A stretch of DNA of 64,000 nucleotides from Clostridiales bacterium (GTDB taxonomy: Bacteria; Bacillota; Clostridia; Oscillospirales; Oscillospiraceae), in contig DXYV01000002.1 in NCBI GenBank assembly GCA_019415645.1, positions 96,014-160,013 of the forward strand, given 5' to 3'. Every line of letters starts with the position of its first letter. Within the stretch, counting starts at the first letter, position 1. A program made the position numbers and the translations under genes. Under the pieces are notes generated by a model. It did not search any database and had not been told where the DNA came from. It was given only the letters and a program-made list of their open reading frames with translations. Positions 52,343 to 61,123 of the stretch are shown piece after piece.

Positions 52343-52397
52343 GATGTCAGTTTATAGGCCAAAACAGTATTTTTTGGAAAATGGAAGGAGCAGCACG

Positions 52398-52640
52398 ATG
52401 AAATCGACTGGAATTGTTCGGAAAGTGGATGAGCTGGGCCGTATCGTTCTCCCGATTGAATTACGTCGTACCTTGGATATTGCGGAGCGTGACTCCCTGG
52501 AAATTTATGTGGACGGGGCCTCGATCGTACTGAAAAAGTACCAGCCCGCCTGCATTTTTTGCGATGACGCCAAAGACGTGATCAATTTTAAGGGCAAGAA
52601 TGTCTGCCCCAACTGCATCAAGGAACTTCAGGGAAAGTAA
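52398..52640 (+). CDS. AbrB-family transition-state regulator with zinc ribbon
   Basis: The 80-residue product has the swapped-hairpin DNA-binding domain (STGIVRKVDELGRIVLPIE, residues 3-21, and ERDSLEIYVDG) followed by two cysteine pairs, CIFCDD and CPNCIK, likely a zinc ribbon. AbrB-like proteins repress stationary-phase and sporulation genes during growth. The consensus promoter suggests strong expression. It is divergent from spmA. Confidence 0.92.
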   Translation: MKSTGIVRKVDELGRIVLPIELRRTLDIAERDSLEIYVDGASIVLKKYQPACIFCDDAKDVINFKGKNVCPNCIKELQGK

Positions 52641-52653
52641 TCAGATGCACAGG

Positions 52654-52692
52654 AAAAACGCGCCGCCGGGGCTGATCCGGCGGCGCGTTTTT
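52654..52692 (+). terminator. Terminator after the AbrB-like gene
   Basis: AAAAACGCGCCGCCGG pairs with CCGGCGGCGCGTTTTT across seven bases. Confidence 0.92.
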
Positions 52693-52827
52693 CGTTTCTT
52701 TTTTAAAAGAAATACCTGGAAAAATACTCACTGACAGCGAAAATCGACATCTTTCGGCGCAGATGAACCTTGCGTGATACTTGAATTTATAATTACAAAA
52801 CGTAATAAAATGGAGAAAAAAGGAAGG

Positions 52828-53667
52828 TCAGGGAGAGGGGGAGTTTCTCAGCGCCAAATCGTAGAGCTGGTTCTTGGGCACGCCGAATTCACCGGCGGCC
52901 TGCCGGGCGGCGGCTTTCAGGGGGAGCCCCTGGGCCCGGAGCTCCTCCACCCGGGCCAGCGCGGCGGCGGGGTCCGCTTCCCGGACCGCGGGCACGGCGC
53001 CCTCCACCACCAGTACGAACTCGCCCCGGGGCGGGTTGGCGGCGTACCACTGCGCAGCCTCTCCCAGGGTGGTGCGGCGGACCTCCTCATGGAGCTTGGT
53101 CAGCTCCCGGCACACCGCGACGCGGCGGTCAGGGCCAAAGACCTCCGCCAGATCCTCCAGTGTGGCGGTCAGCTTGTGGGGCGCCTCATAAAAGAGCATG
53201 GTGCGGCTCTCGCTCCGCAGCCCGTCCAGCTGGGCGCGGCGGTTTTTCTTGTTCATGGGGAGAAAGCCCTCGAAGGTGAAGCGCCCGGTGGGCAGGCCGG
53301 AGACAGACAGGGCGGTGATCAGGGCGCAGGGGCCGGGAATGGCCACCACATCCACCCCGGAGGCGGCGCACAGGGCAACCAGGTCCTCGCCGGGGTCGGA
53401 GATGGCGGGGGTGCCCGCATCGGTGACCAGGGCGCAGGATTCGCCGGCCAGGAGGCGGTCCAGAATGGCCGGGCCGCTGGTCCCGCAGTTGTGGCGGTGG
53501 TAGGCCACCATGGGCTTTTTCAGCTCCAGGTGGTTGAGCAGCTTCACCGTCACCCGGGTGTCCTCGGCGGCGATGAAATCCGCCGCGGCCAGGGTCTCGG
53601 CCACGCGCTGGGACAGATCCCCCAGGTTGCCGATGGGAGTGGGAACGAGATACAGGACGCCGGACAT
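52828..53667 (-). CDS. rsmI: 16S rRNA (cytidine-1402-2'-O)-methyltransferase
   Basis: RsmI methylates the 2'-hydroxyl of C1402 in the decoding centre. The 279-residue product has LYLVPTPIGNLGDLSQRVAE (in parts) at the start, AAEDTRVT, LVTDAGTPAISDPG and VAIPGPCALITALSVSGLP, all family hallmarks. The SAM-dependent fold is the same as the cobalamin methylases. It follows the methyltransferase gene upstream by 28 bases. Confidence 0.95.
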   Translation of the reverse strand: MSGVLYLVPTPIGNLGDLSQRVAETLAAADFIAAEDTRVTVKLLNHLELKKPMVAYHRHNCGTSGPAILDRLLAGESCALVTDAGTPAISDPGEDLVALCAASGVDVVAIPGPCALITALSVSGLPTGRFTFEGFLPMNKKNRRAQLDGLRSESRTMLFYEAPHKLTATLEDLAEVFGPDRRVAVCRELTKLHEEVRRTTLGEAAQWYAANPPRGEFVLVVEGAVPAVREADPAAALARVEELRAQGLPLKAAARQAAGEFGVPKNQLYDLALRNSPSP

Positions 53668-53695
53668 GGCGGGTCCTCCTTTCTGCGGAAGGGGT

Positions 53696-54352
53696 TCAGG
53701 GCTGCATACCGGCCGGGAGCTGGCGCAGTAGGGGCGGCAGCACTTCCAGGCCGGGCCGCCCGTTTTTCACCGCCTCCACCAGCACGGCGGAGGGGGAGGC
53801 GGCCGCGTCGTGGGCGGTAAAGCGCAGCCGTTTGGGTTCCAGCCGATGGGCCCGCAGGGCACACAGCAGGTCGCACAGCCGCTCCGGGCGGTGGACCAGG
53901 GCAAAGCGGCCCCCGGTGGGCAGGATGCGGTTGGCGGCGGCGCACAGCTCGTCCAGGGTGCAGGTCTCTTCACTGCGGCAGGGACCGGCGGAGCGGCCGG
54001 AATCCACCGGGAAATAGGGCGGATTGGACACCGCCAGGGAAAAGCCCTCGTTGGGCAGGAGGGAGCGGTCCCGCAGGTCGCCGGTGACGATGCGGCCGGA
54101 CAGGCCGTTTTGGGCCAGGTTGCGCCGGGCGGTCTCCGCCGGGCCAGGCAGCCGCTCGATTCCTGTCAGGGAGAGGGAGGGCTCTCGCCGGGCCAGCAGG
54201 AGGAGCAGCGTCCCGCCGCCGCAGCCCAGATCGCACACCGGCCAGCCGGGCCGCAGAGTGGCGAAGGACGCCAGGGCCAGACTGTCCTCCCCCAGCGGGA
54301 AGCAGTCCTCTGTGAGGGTGAGGGTGTAGGGACCGAGGGATTCCACAGACAT
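53696..54352 (-). CDS. tRNA1(Val) (adenine-37-N6)-methyltransferase-like protein
   Basis: The 218-residue class I methyltransferase has a SAM loop CDLGCGGGTLLLLLAR (about residues 39-54) and the N6-adenine motif NPPYFP (about 109-114). The gene pair with rsmI is common in Firmicutes, where the protein is annotated as TrmN6-like. The start MSVESLGPY is at 54352; the frame runs upstream through the terminator, which argues against a longer product. Confidence 0.88.
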   Translation of the reverse strand: MSVESLGPYTLTLTEDCFPLGEDSLALASFATLRPGWPVCDLGCGGGTLLLLLARREPSLSLTGIERLPGPAETARRNLAQNGLSGRIVTGDLRDRSLLPNEGFSLAVSNPPYFPVDSGRSAGPCRSEETCTLDELCAAANRILPTGGRFALVHRPERLCDLLCALRAHRLEPKRLRFTAHDAAASPSAVLVEAVKNGRPGLEVLPPLLRQLPAGMQP

Positions 54353-54418
54353 GGGCGTTCCTCCAGACAAACAGGTGCGGCGGCGCGGCCTGCGCCGTCC
54401 CGGATATTGTATCATAAA

Positions 54419-54454
54419 ACGGCCGGGCTGCAAATACTTTTGCAGCCCGGCCGT
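54419..54454 (-). terminator. Terminator downstream of the nudix gene
   Basis: ACGGCCGGGCTGCAAA pairs with TTTGCAGCCCGGCCGT across TACT and is followed on the minus strand by TTTTAT. Confidence 0.88.
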
Positions 54455-54491
54455 CATTCAGCAGCCTGGACATAGACAGAAAGCGCGGCGG

Positions 54492-55100
54492 TCAGTGCCC
54501 GAACAGGTGGCGCACGATGCGTCCGGTCAGCCCCCAGATGGTGTGGCCCCCGTAGAGGTAAATGGGTACGTCGGCCCGTCCGCCCCGCCAGGGATAATCC
54601 CGGGGGATGCCCACCCGCTCATAGGGGAAATCGGCGGGCAGCTCGGGCTTGAGGGGGTAGCTCCACACCTCGGGCGGGTGAGTCTCAAAAAAGGATAGGG
54701 GGACCAGAAAGGTCTCGGCCACCTCGGCGGCGTTGGGGCGCTCCCCCTCCGGCCCGCGGCCGGCCACCCGGCCCAGCACCGGGTACATGAGGAAGCCCGA
54801 CTGATGACACAGAAAGTCCAGCTGACCCACTACCTCCACCGCAGAGGACGGGATACCCAGCTCCTCCCAGGCCTCCCGCAGGGCGCACTGCACCGGCGTT
54901 TCACCGGGCTCCATTTTTCCGCCGGGGAAGCAGACCTCCCCGGGCTGGCGGCGCAGAGTGCTGGCCCGCACCTCGAAAAGCAGGGCGGGCTCCTTTCCCT
55001 CCTGGCAGACCAGAGGCACCAGTACCGCGTAGGAGGCCCCCGCGCCCATCAGGCCGGGCACATGGTCCCGCCAGCGGGCCTCCAGCTCCCGGGCGGTCAT
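54492..55100 (-). CDS. Nudix hydrolase, CoA pyrophosphatase type
   Basis: The 202-residue product has the nudix box GGKMEPGETPVQCALREAWE (split before EELGI) and the preceding LRRQPGEVCFPGG segment typical of NudL-like enzymes that cut CoA or acyl-CoA pyrophosphates. The ATG lies inside the end of the CAT-like gene (four-base overlap). Confidence 0.88.
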   Translation of the reverse strand: MTARELEARWRDHVPGLMGAGASYAVLVPLVCQEGKEPALLFEVRASTLRRQPGEVCFPGGKMEPGETPVQCALREAWEELGIPSSAVEVVGQLDFLCHQSGFLMYPVLGRVAGRGPEGERPNAAEVAETFLVPLSFFETHPPEVWSYPLKPELPADFPYERVGIPRDYPWRGGRADVPIYLYGGHTIWGLTGRIVRHLFGH

Positions 55101-55735
55101 GGGGCGGCCTCCGGCAGGGCGGCAAGGCGGGCGTTCAGCGCCTGGTAAAACTGGCCCACATGATAGCCGTCCAGCAGGCGGTGGTTGAGCTCCAAACTGA
55201 GATTCAGCCAGGTCCGGCCCTCCCGCTCCTCCCAGCGGCCCCAGGTGACCCGGGGAATGGAATCAGAGGGGTCCACGTCCCGCTCATTGGTCAGGGCGGT
55301 GATGGGGAACCAGGGCACACAGGAAAAGTAGATCTCCTGATCCGGGTCCCAGGGCCCGGCGGTGATGAATTCGGTCTGGGTCTCGGACCGGGCCTTTGCC
55401 CGGCGGCAGAAGTCGGTCAGATCCTCTCCTGCCTCCAGGGTCACGATGTGGAAGAGCTCACTGCCCGGCTTCAGGTCGGTAAAGCTGGGGACAAGCCGGT
55501 CGTGCCGGACAATGACGCCGTTCCGGTCCCGGTACAGAAACGCGTCCACGTCCTCCATGGCCTTGGTGACCAGGAAAACCAGCGCGGGATAGAAGGGCAG
55601 GGCGGCCGCTTTGGTATGGACGCGCAGGGCGGTCACATCCACCGGGAAGGTCAGGCTGTAAAAGGGGTGGGACATGGGCGCAAAAAAGTCGTAGTGGGCC
55701 TTGCGGGGCCAGGTCTCCTTGTCGATGATACGCAT
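55097..55735 (-). CDS. Chloramphenicol-acetyltransferase-fold protein (CatA-like)
   Basis: The 212-residue product has the CAT trimer-fold hallmarks: WPRKAHYDFF at the start and the catalytic histidine in LNHRLLDGYHVG (H-x3-D-G). Many gut Firmicutes carry such proteins without chloramphenicol resistance; the substrate is unknown. It overlaps the nudix start by four bases, so the two may act together on an acyl-CoA-linked step. It begins about 84 bases after nrdD. Confidence 0.85.
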   Translation of the reverse strand: MRIIDKETWPRKAHYDFFAPMSHPFYSLTFPVDVTALRVHTKAAALPFYPALVFLVTKAMEDVDAFLYRDRNGVIVRHDRLVPSFTDLKPGSELFHIVTLEAGEDLTDFCRRAKARSETQTEFITAGPWDPDQEIYFSCVPWFPITALTNERDVDPSDSIPRVTWGRWEEREGRTWLNLSLELNHRLLDGYHVGQFYQALNARLAALPEAAP

Positions 55736-55818
55736 AGGCGCCTCCTTTGGTTCGGATTCCGGTTTGGTCAGGTGGAAGAGGATCGGTCCGCCGTCGCAAA
55801 GTCAGCCGGCCGGAGAAG

Positions 55819-58152
55819 TCAGAGCGTGTGCTTGACCCGGTCCCGCTCCTCGGCCTGCTTGGCGTTGTTGAAGCGGTCCGGGGCATCCGCCAGGTAGTCG
55901 GTGATGCGGCGGATGCGTTCAAAGGGCACGCCATCCTCCGTGCGGCCGCAGCCGGGGCAGCGGTCGCCGATGATGCCGGAGAAGCCGCACACCGGGTCCC
56001 GGTCCACCGGGTGGTTCACGCTGCCGTAGCCGATCCCGGCCTCTTTCATGGCGCGAATTACCCGCTCAAAGGCCTCCAGGTCCTGGGTCGGATCGCCGTC
56101 CATCTCAATGCAGCTGATGTGGCCGGCGTTGGTCAGGGCGTGATAGGGAGCCTCCAACCGGAGCTTGTCGCAGGCAGAGATGGGAAAGTAGACGGGGATG
56201 TGGAAGGAGTTGGTATAGTAGTCCCGGTCCGTGACGCCGGGAATCACGCCGAAGCGGGCCTTGTCCAGCTTGACAAAGCGGCCGGTCAGCCCCTCGGCAG
56301 GGGTGGCCAGCAGGGTAAAATTCAGCCCCCGCTTGGAGCTCTCTGCGTCCATCCGGGCCCGCATGTGGGAGATGATCTCCAGCCCCAGCGCCTGGGCCTG
56401 CTCACTCTCTCCGTGGTGGACGCCGACCAGGGCCTTGAGGGTCTCCGCCAGGCCGATAAAGCCCACGGAGAGGGTGCCGTGCTTGAGGACCTCCCGCACT
56501 TCGTCGTCCCAGTCCAGCTGCTCCGCATCCAGCCACACGCCCTGGCCCATGAGGAAGGGATAATTGCGTACCCTTTTCCGGGATTGAATCTCCAGACGCT
56601 CCAGCAGCTGTTCCACGCACAGGTCCAGCATCCGGTCCAGTCCGTCGAAAAAGCGGCGCAAGTCGCCCTTGGCCTGGATGGCCAGGCGGGGCAGATTGAT
56701 AGTGGTGGTGGACAGGTTGCCCCGGCCGTTACAAATCTCCCGGCTGGGGTCGTACACGTTGTCGATGACCCGGGTGCGGCAGCCCATGTAGGCGACCTCG
56801 GTCTCCGGATGACCGGGCTTATAGTATGGCAGGTTGAAGGGGGCGTCGAGAAAGGAAAAGTTGGGAAACAGCCGCTTGGCGGAGCACCGCATGGCCAGCT
56901 GGAACAAATCGTAGTTGGGCTCGCCGGGGTTGTAGTTGACGCCCTCCTTCACGCGAAAGATCTGGATGGGGAAGATGGGCGTCTCGCCGTTGCCCAAGCC
57001 CGCCTCCGTAGCCAGCAGGATGTTCTTCATCACCATGCGGCCCTCGGGGGTGGTGTCCATGCCATAGTTGAGAGAGGAGAAGGGGGGCTGGGCTCCGGCC
57101 CGGGCGTGCATGGTGTTCAGATTGGAAATCAAAGCCTCCATGGCCTGGTAGGTGGCCCGGTCGGTCTCTTGAACCGCCTGGGCGTGGGCGAAGGTCTGGG
57201 CACGCTCCAGGATGTCTGCGGCGATCTGACCGGCGAGCGCCTCCGCCTCGGCCCGGCGATACGCGCCCCAGTTCTCCAGCGTGGGCTCCAGCCCCTGTTC
57301 ACGCAGCTGGGCCAGGATGGGGGAGAGAAGGGCTTCCGCCTCCTCCACTCCGGACAGCAGGGTCAGGGCCTTGGCCAGATTCTTCCGGTACAGGCGCACG
57401 AAGGTCTTGCGCACGCCGGGCGCCATACCGTAGTCAAAATTGACGATGGACTGACCGCCATGCTGGTCGTTCTGGTTGGACTGGATGGCGATGCAGGCCA
57501 GGGCGGCGTAGGAGGCGATGTCGTTGGGCTCCCGCAGGGCGCCGTGGCCGGTGGAGAAGCCGCCCCGGAAGAGCTTGAGCAGGTCAATCTGGCAGCTGGT
57601 GGTGGTCAGTGTGAGAAAAGCCAGGTCGTGGATGTGGATGTCGCCCTCCCGGTGGGCACGGGCGTGCTCCGGATTGAGGACGAATTTGTTGTAAAATTCC
57701 TTGGCGCCCTCGGAGCCGAATTTGAGCATGGCTCCCATGGCGGTGTCGCCGTCGATGTTGGCGTTCTCCCGTTTGAGGTCGGAGGCCTTGGCGGGGGAGA
57801 AGGCGATGTCCTCGTAAAGTTTCATCAGCCGGGTGTTCATCTCCCGGGCGCGGCTGCGCTGGTCCCGGTAGAGGATATAGGCCTTGGCGGTCTGCGCGTA
57901 GCCGCTGTCCATCAGCACACGCTCCACCAGGTCCTGGACGTGCTCCACCTCGGGGACGGGGTCGCCCTCCACCTCCAGAAGGGTGCGCACCTCCTCGGCC
58001 AGCTGAGCGGCCACCGGTCCGCTGTCGGGCTGATAGGTGGCCTGAAAGGCTTTGAGAATGGCGTCGGCGATCTTCGATTGGTCGAATGGGACCAGGCGGC
58101 CGTCCCGTTTTTTGATTTGGACGATGGTCGCGGCAGTGGATGCGGCGGACAT
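55819..58152 (-). CDS. nrdD: Anaerobic ribonucleoside-triphosphate reductase-like protein lacking the glycyl-radical glycine
   Basis: The 777-residue product has an N-terminal ATP cone (IVQIKKRDGRLVPFDQSKI, residues 10-28) and full class III reductase segments: EGDIHIHDLAFL, NQNDQHGGQS, ICNGRGNLSTTTINLPRL. The C-terminal radical motif, normally R-I-T/C-G-Y-L, reads RRITDYLADAP with D752 (codon GAC at 55899-55897). The zinc-site region reads DPVCGFSG and CPGCG, possibly normal for its subgroup. Without the glycine no glycyl radical can form there. No nrdG activase lies next to it. It may be an inactive or repurposed paralogue. Confidence 0.88.
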   Translation of the reverse strand: MSAASTAATIVQIKKRDGRLVPFDQSKIADAILKAFQATYQPDSGPVAAQLAEEVRTLLEVEGDPVPEVEHVQDLVERVLMDSGYAQTAKAYILYRDQRSRAREMNTRLMKLYEDIAFSPAKASDLKRENANIDGDTAMGAMLKFGSEGAKEFYNKFVLNPEHARAHREGDIHIHDLAFLTLTTTSCQIDLLKLFRGGFSTGHGALREPNDIASYAALACIAIQSNQNDQHGGQSIVNFDYGMAPGVRKTFVRLYRKNLAKALTLLSGVEEAEALLSPILAQLREQGLEPTLENWGAYRRAEAEALAGQIAADILERAQTFAHAQAVQETDRATYQAMEALISNLNTMHARAGAQPPFSSLNYGMDTTPEGRMVMKNILLATEAGLGNGETPIFPIQIFRVKEGVNYNPGEPNYDLFQLAMRCSAKRLFPNFSFLDAPFNLPYYKPGHPETEVAYMGCRTRVIDNVYDPSREICNGRGNLSTTTINLPRLAIQAKGDLRRFFDGLDRMLDLCVEQLLERLEIQSRKRVRNYPFLMGQGVWLDAEQLDWDDEVREVLKHGTLSVGFIGLAETLKALVGVHHGESEQAQALGLEIISHMRARMDAESSKRGLNFTLLATPAEGLTGRFVKLDKARFGVIPGVTDRDYYTNSFHIPVYFPISACDKLRLEAPYHALTNAGHISCIEMDGDPTQDLEAFERVIRAMKEAGIGYGSVNHPVDRDPVCGFSGIIGDRCPGCGRTEDGVPFERIRRITDYLADAPDRFNNAKQAEERDRVKHTL

Positions 58153-58230
58153 GGTGGTTCAGACCCCTTTCTATGGTCATGGTCGGCCGCTGGGGCCGTG
58201 AGGGTGTGTAGCATTTATATCCTGTGCTTT

Positions 58231-58259
58231 ATGGTACGCACTGCGGGGCCGCCCGTCAA
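58231..58259 (-). promoter_or_regulatory. Promoter of the nrdD-like gene
   Basis: On the minus strand TTGACG (58259-58254) and TACCAT (58236-58231) are 17 bases apart, about 80 bases before the nrdD start. Confidence 0.55.
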
Positions 58260-58313
58260 GGCGGAAGCATCGGTTTTTTGAAATAGCCGGAACGAACGGG
58301 CGGCGTACTCCGC

Positions 58314-58350
58314 AAAAAGGCACGGAAGGGGGAATCCCCCGTTCCGTGCC
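58314..58350 (-). terminator. Terminator of the MetH-like gene
   Basis: GGCACGGAA plus GGGGG (from 58319) pairs with CCCCC and TTCCGTGCC (to 58350) with one bulge. On the minus strand it is followed by TTTTT. Confidence 0.88.
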
Positions 58351-58364
58351 GGGCGCGGCCGCGC

Positions 58365-59159
58365 TTACAGAACGACCAAACCGTATTTTTGACTCATGGA
58401 GGCCAGGAACTCCGGTTCCAGCTCTCCCGTACCGTCGTAGAAGGCGCGCCCCTGGTACAGGCGCAGCGCGCCCTCCAGCAGCTCGGGCACGTCGGACCAG
58501 AGGCACAGCGCGTCCTGCACCGCGTACTGCTGTTCCGCGAAGATGTCCAGGTCGTCGGGCTCCAGAATGACGATTTTCAGCGCGCCCACCGGCGCGTCCT
58601 CCGCCCGGAGGATGTCCTCCAGCAGGTCGGGGGAACACTCGATGGCCTCGCCCACATCCACGTCGGGGGTAATGAAGCGGGCGTGCTTGTCGCCGGAGCA
58701 GGGAATCACGTCGGGATCATGGGGAATGAGCTGATAGGGGAAGGGGTGAACGGTCTCGCCCTCCAGCCAGAACAGCTCCATAGAGGCATAGGGGACCAGA
58801 CGGCCCAGCTGCTCTTGGGCGATTTCCCCCTTGCAGCACAGGCCGAAGGCGGATACGCCCATTCCTTCCAGTACGATCAGCGCCGCCAGCGCGTCCACCT
58901 CGGCGGGGGAGACGCCCTCTTCGTCGCAGGTCAGGGCGACGGAGAAGGGACGTCCGGCCTCCTGGGCCGCCAGGGCAAAGGCACGCATCTCCGCCATAGC
59001 GGAGGCGTCCCGCAGCAGAACGGGACCGGGCGGAAGGGAAGCCAGCGCCTCCCGATAGCGGGAGACCAGCTCCTCAAAGGGCGTCTCGCCATAAGGCGGG
59101 ACATCCAGACCAAAGGGCGCGAGAATGGAACCGGGGCATAAAGGTACGGGTACGTCCAT
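58365..59159 (-). CDS. Methionine-synthase-like protein, reduced or degenerate
   Basis: The 264-residue product is not a standard enzyme. Its first half resembles the homocysteine-binding TIM barrel of MetH (LLRDASAMAEMRAFALAAQE, SVALTCDEEG, VSAFGLCC at about 127-134). Its end resembles the start of the pterin-binding domain (ALCLWSDVPELLEGALRLY, SMSQKYGLVV). The glycine-rich zinc site GGCCG and most of both barrels are missing. The protein is acidic. It could be a regulatory relic or bind a methyl-cycle ligand. Its ATG follows GGAGG and it is separately terminated. Confidence 0.65.
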   Translation of the reverse strand: MDVPVPLCPGSILAPFGLDVPPYGETPFEELVSRYREALASLPPGPVLLRDASAMAEMRAFALAAQEAGRPFSVALTCDEEGVSPAEVDALAALIVLEGMGVSAFGLCCKGEIAQEQLGRLVPYASMELFWLEGETVHPFPYQLIPHDPDVIPCSGDKHARFITPDVDVGEAIECSPDLLEDILRAEDAPVGALKIVILEPDDLDIFAEQQYAVQDALCLWSDVPELLEGALRLYQGRAFYDGTGELEPEFLASMSQKYGLVVL

Positions 59160-59208
59160 GATAGCAGTGTTCCTCCAACCAAAAGCAAGTTTGAGCAAAA
59201 GTGGAATC

Positions 59209-60957
59209 TTACATTTTCTCCGGCGCGGAGACTCCCAACAGGGCCAGAGCGTTGGCAATGACCGCGCGGACGGTGTCGGCCAGCTTCAGCCGGGCGGCGG
59301 CCAGATCGTCGGCCTCGCCCTTGATGCGGCAGGCGTTGTAGAAGCGGTGGAAATCACCGGCCAGACCGGTGACATAGCGGTTGATGCGGCTGGGATCATA
59401 ATCCCGGGCCGCCAGCTTGATCTCCTCAGGATAGAGCGCCAGAGACTTGAGCAGCGCGCGCTCCTCCTCGCTGGTCAGCAGGGCGGGGTCGATCTGCGCG
59501 GCCGGTTCTACCAGATGGCCGTCCGCCGCCAGGTTGGCCACCAGGGAGCAGATGCGGGCATGGGCGTACTGCACATAGTACACGGGGTTCTCCGAATCCT
59601 CCCGCACCGCCAGGTCCAGATCGAAGTCCAGGGGACTGGAGGCTACCCGGTTGTTGAAGAAATAGCGGGCGGCGTCCACGGAGATTTCATCCAGCAGATC
59701 GTGCAGGGCGATGGCCTTGCCGGAGCGCTTGGACATGCGCACAGGCTTGCCGTCCTGCAGCAGGTTGACCAGCTGCATCAGCACGATCACCAGCCGGTTG
59801 GAGCCGTCCAGCCCAAGCCCGTCCAGCGCGGCCTGGAGCCGGGCCACATGGCCGTGATGGTCGGCGCCCCAGATGTTGATGACCTTCTGGAAGCCGCGGG
59901 TCTCAAATTTGTTGCGGTGGTAGGCGATGTCCGCGGCAAAGTAGGTGTAGAACCCATTGGCCCGGCGCAGCACGTCGTCCTTCAGGTCCAGCTTGTCCAC
60001 CTGCTCCTGGGTCTTGCCCTCCCGCAGGTACTTCGCCTTGAGCAATTCGGTGGTGTTCAGCCACAGCGCGCCGTCCTTCTCGTAGGTCCAGCCCTTTTCG
60101 GTCAGCTGGGCCACCGTCTCGGCCACGAAGCCGGAATCGTGGAGGGTGGATTCAAAGAACCACTCGTCGTACTCGATTCCGTAGCGGCGCAGGTCCTCCT
60201 TCATCTTGGGGATGTTCACCGACAGGCCATACTGGCTCATGGCCTCCAGCCACTCGCTCTCCGGCTTGTCCCGGTAGGCGTCGCCGTACTTGGCGTAGAA
60301 GCCTTGGGCCAGCTCCTTGATGTCGTCGCCGTGGTAGCCCTCCTCCGGGAAGGGGTACCCCTCCTCGCCCAGCAGAATTTGCATGTAGCGGGCATGGATG
60401 GACTCGGCAAACTTGTGGATCTGATTGCCGGCGTCGTTGACATAGAACTCTTTCCAGGTTTGGCAGCCGTAGCGGGAGAGGACATTGGCCAGAGTATCGC
60501 CCAGCACGCCGCCTCGGGCGTTGCCCATGTGCATGGGGCCGGTGGGGTTGGCGGAGACAAATTCCACCATGACCTTCTCGCCGCTGCCCTCCTGCGAGGA
60601 GCCGTAGGCAGCCCCTTCCGCTTCGATGTCCTGCAGGACCGCGCCGTACCACTTGGGGGAGAGGAAGAAATTCAGGAAGCCGGGCCCGGCGATCTCCGCC
60701 CGCTCAAAGTAGCTGTCGGAGAGGTCCAGATGGTCCAGAATGGTCTGGGCAATGGCCCGGGGATTGCTGCGCAGCGCCTTCGCGCCGGCCATGGCGAAGG
60801 AGGTGGCAAAATCCCCGTTGCGGCTGTCCTTGGGGATCTCCACCGTACCGCGAATCTCCGCGCCGCCGGGCAGAGCGCCGGCCGCGGCCGCCTGCTCGTA
60901 GGCGGCCAGGGTCAGCGCTGCGACCTGATCTTTTGCTGCCTGAATCAAATTAGCCAT
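59209..60957 (-). CDS. argS: Arginyl-tRNA synthetase
   Basis: ArgS charges tRNA-Arg. The 582-residue product has the N-terminal additional domain (IPKDSRNGDFATSFAMAGAK), the class I HIGH-like motif in NPTGPMHMGNARGG (about 126-139), the YVNDAGNQ segment, a KMSKS-like RMSKRSGKA, and the DALR anticodon-binding helix bundle at the end. The ATG at 60957 is preceded by GAGG; a TTG two codons earlier is an alternative. DUF1934 gene upstream, as in Bacillus ywiB-argS. Confidence 0.95.
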   Translation of the reverse strand: MANLIQAAKDQVAALTLAAYEQAAAAGALPGGAEIRGTVEIPKDSRNGDFATSFAMAGAKALRSNPRAIAQTILDHLDLSDSYFERAEIAGPGFLNFFLSPKWYGAVLQDIEAEGAAYGSSQEGSGEKVMVEFVSANPTGPMHMGNARGGVLGDTLANVLSRYGCQTWKEFYVNDAGNQIHKFAESIHARYMQILLGEEGYPFPEEGYHGDDIKELAQGFYAKYGDAYRDKPESEWLEAMSQYGLSVNIPKMKEDLRRYGIEYDEWFFESTLHDSGFVAETVAQLTEKGWTYEKDGALWLNTTELLKAKYLREGKTQEQVDKLDLKDDVLRRANGFYTYFAADIAYHRNKFETRGFQKVINIWGADHHGHVARLQAALDGLGLDGSNRLVIVLMQLVNLLQDGKPVRMSKRSGKAIALHDLLDEISVDAARYFFNNRVASSPLDFDLDLAVREDSENPVYYVQYAHARICSLVANLAADGHLVEPAAQIDPALLTSEEERALLKSLALYPEEIKLAARDYDPSRINRYVTGLAGDFHRFYNACRIKGEADDLAAARLKLADTVRAVIANALALLGVSAPEKM

Positions 60958-61056
60958 AGTCAAGTAACCTCAATCTTTCGTAGTTCTATGCCGGGGATAG
61001 AAGCGTGCGCCCGGAGCCCCCGATTCGGAAGGAGTTGGCCGAAACCAAGTTCCGTC

Positions 61057-61090
61057 CCGCAAGGTTTTGCCTCCCGCAAAACACTTGCGG
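61057..61090. repeat. 14-bp stem-loop upstream of argS
   Basis: CCGCAAGGTTTTGC (61057-61070) pairs with GCAAAACACTTGCGG (61076-61090) with a five-base loop and one bulged A. It lies in the 166-base gap between the DUF1934 gene and argS. There is no T-run, so it may be a leader element or a repeat. Confidence 0.65.
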
Positions 61091-61123
61091 CGCGCCAGAG
61101 GGCGAAGTGGCCCACGCAGAGCC

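Noticed and set aside
55097..55735. Chloramphenicol resistance gene
   Set aside because: The CAT fold is present, but the gene sits in a housekeeping cluster with no mobile-element signs. Resistance cannot be inferred from the fold.
58177..58638. Possible nrdG activase next to nrdD
   Set aside because: The frame is low-complexity R, G and P sequence without the radical-SAM CxxxCxxC motif.
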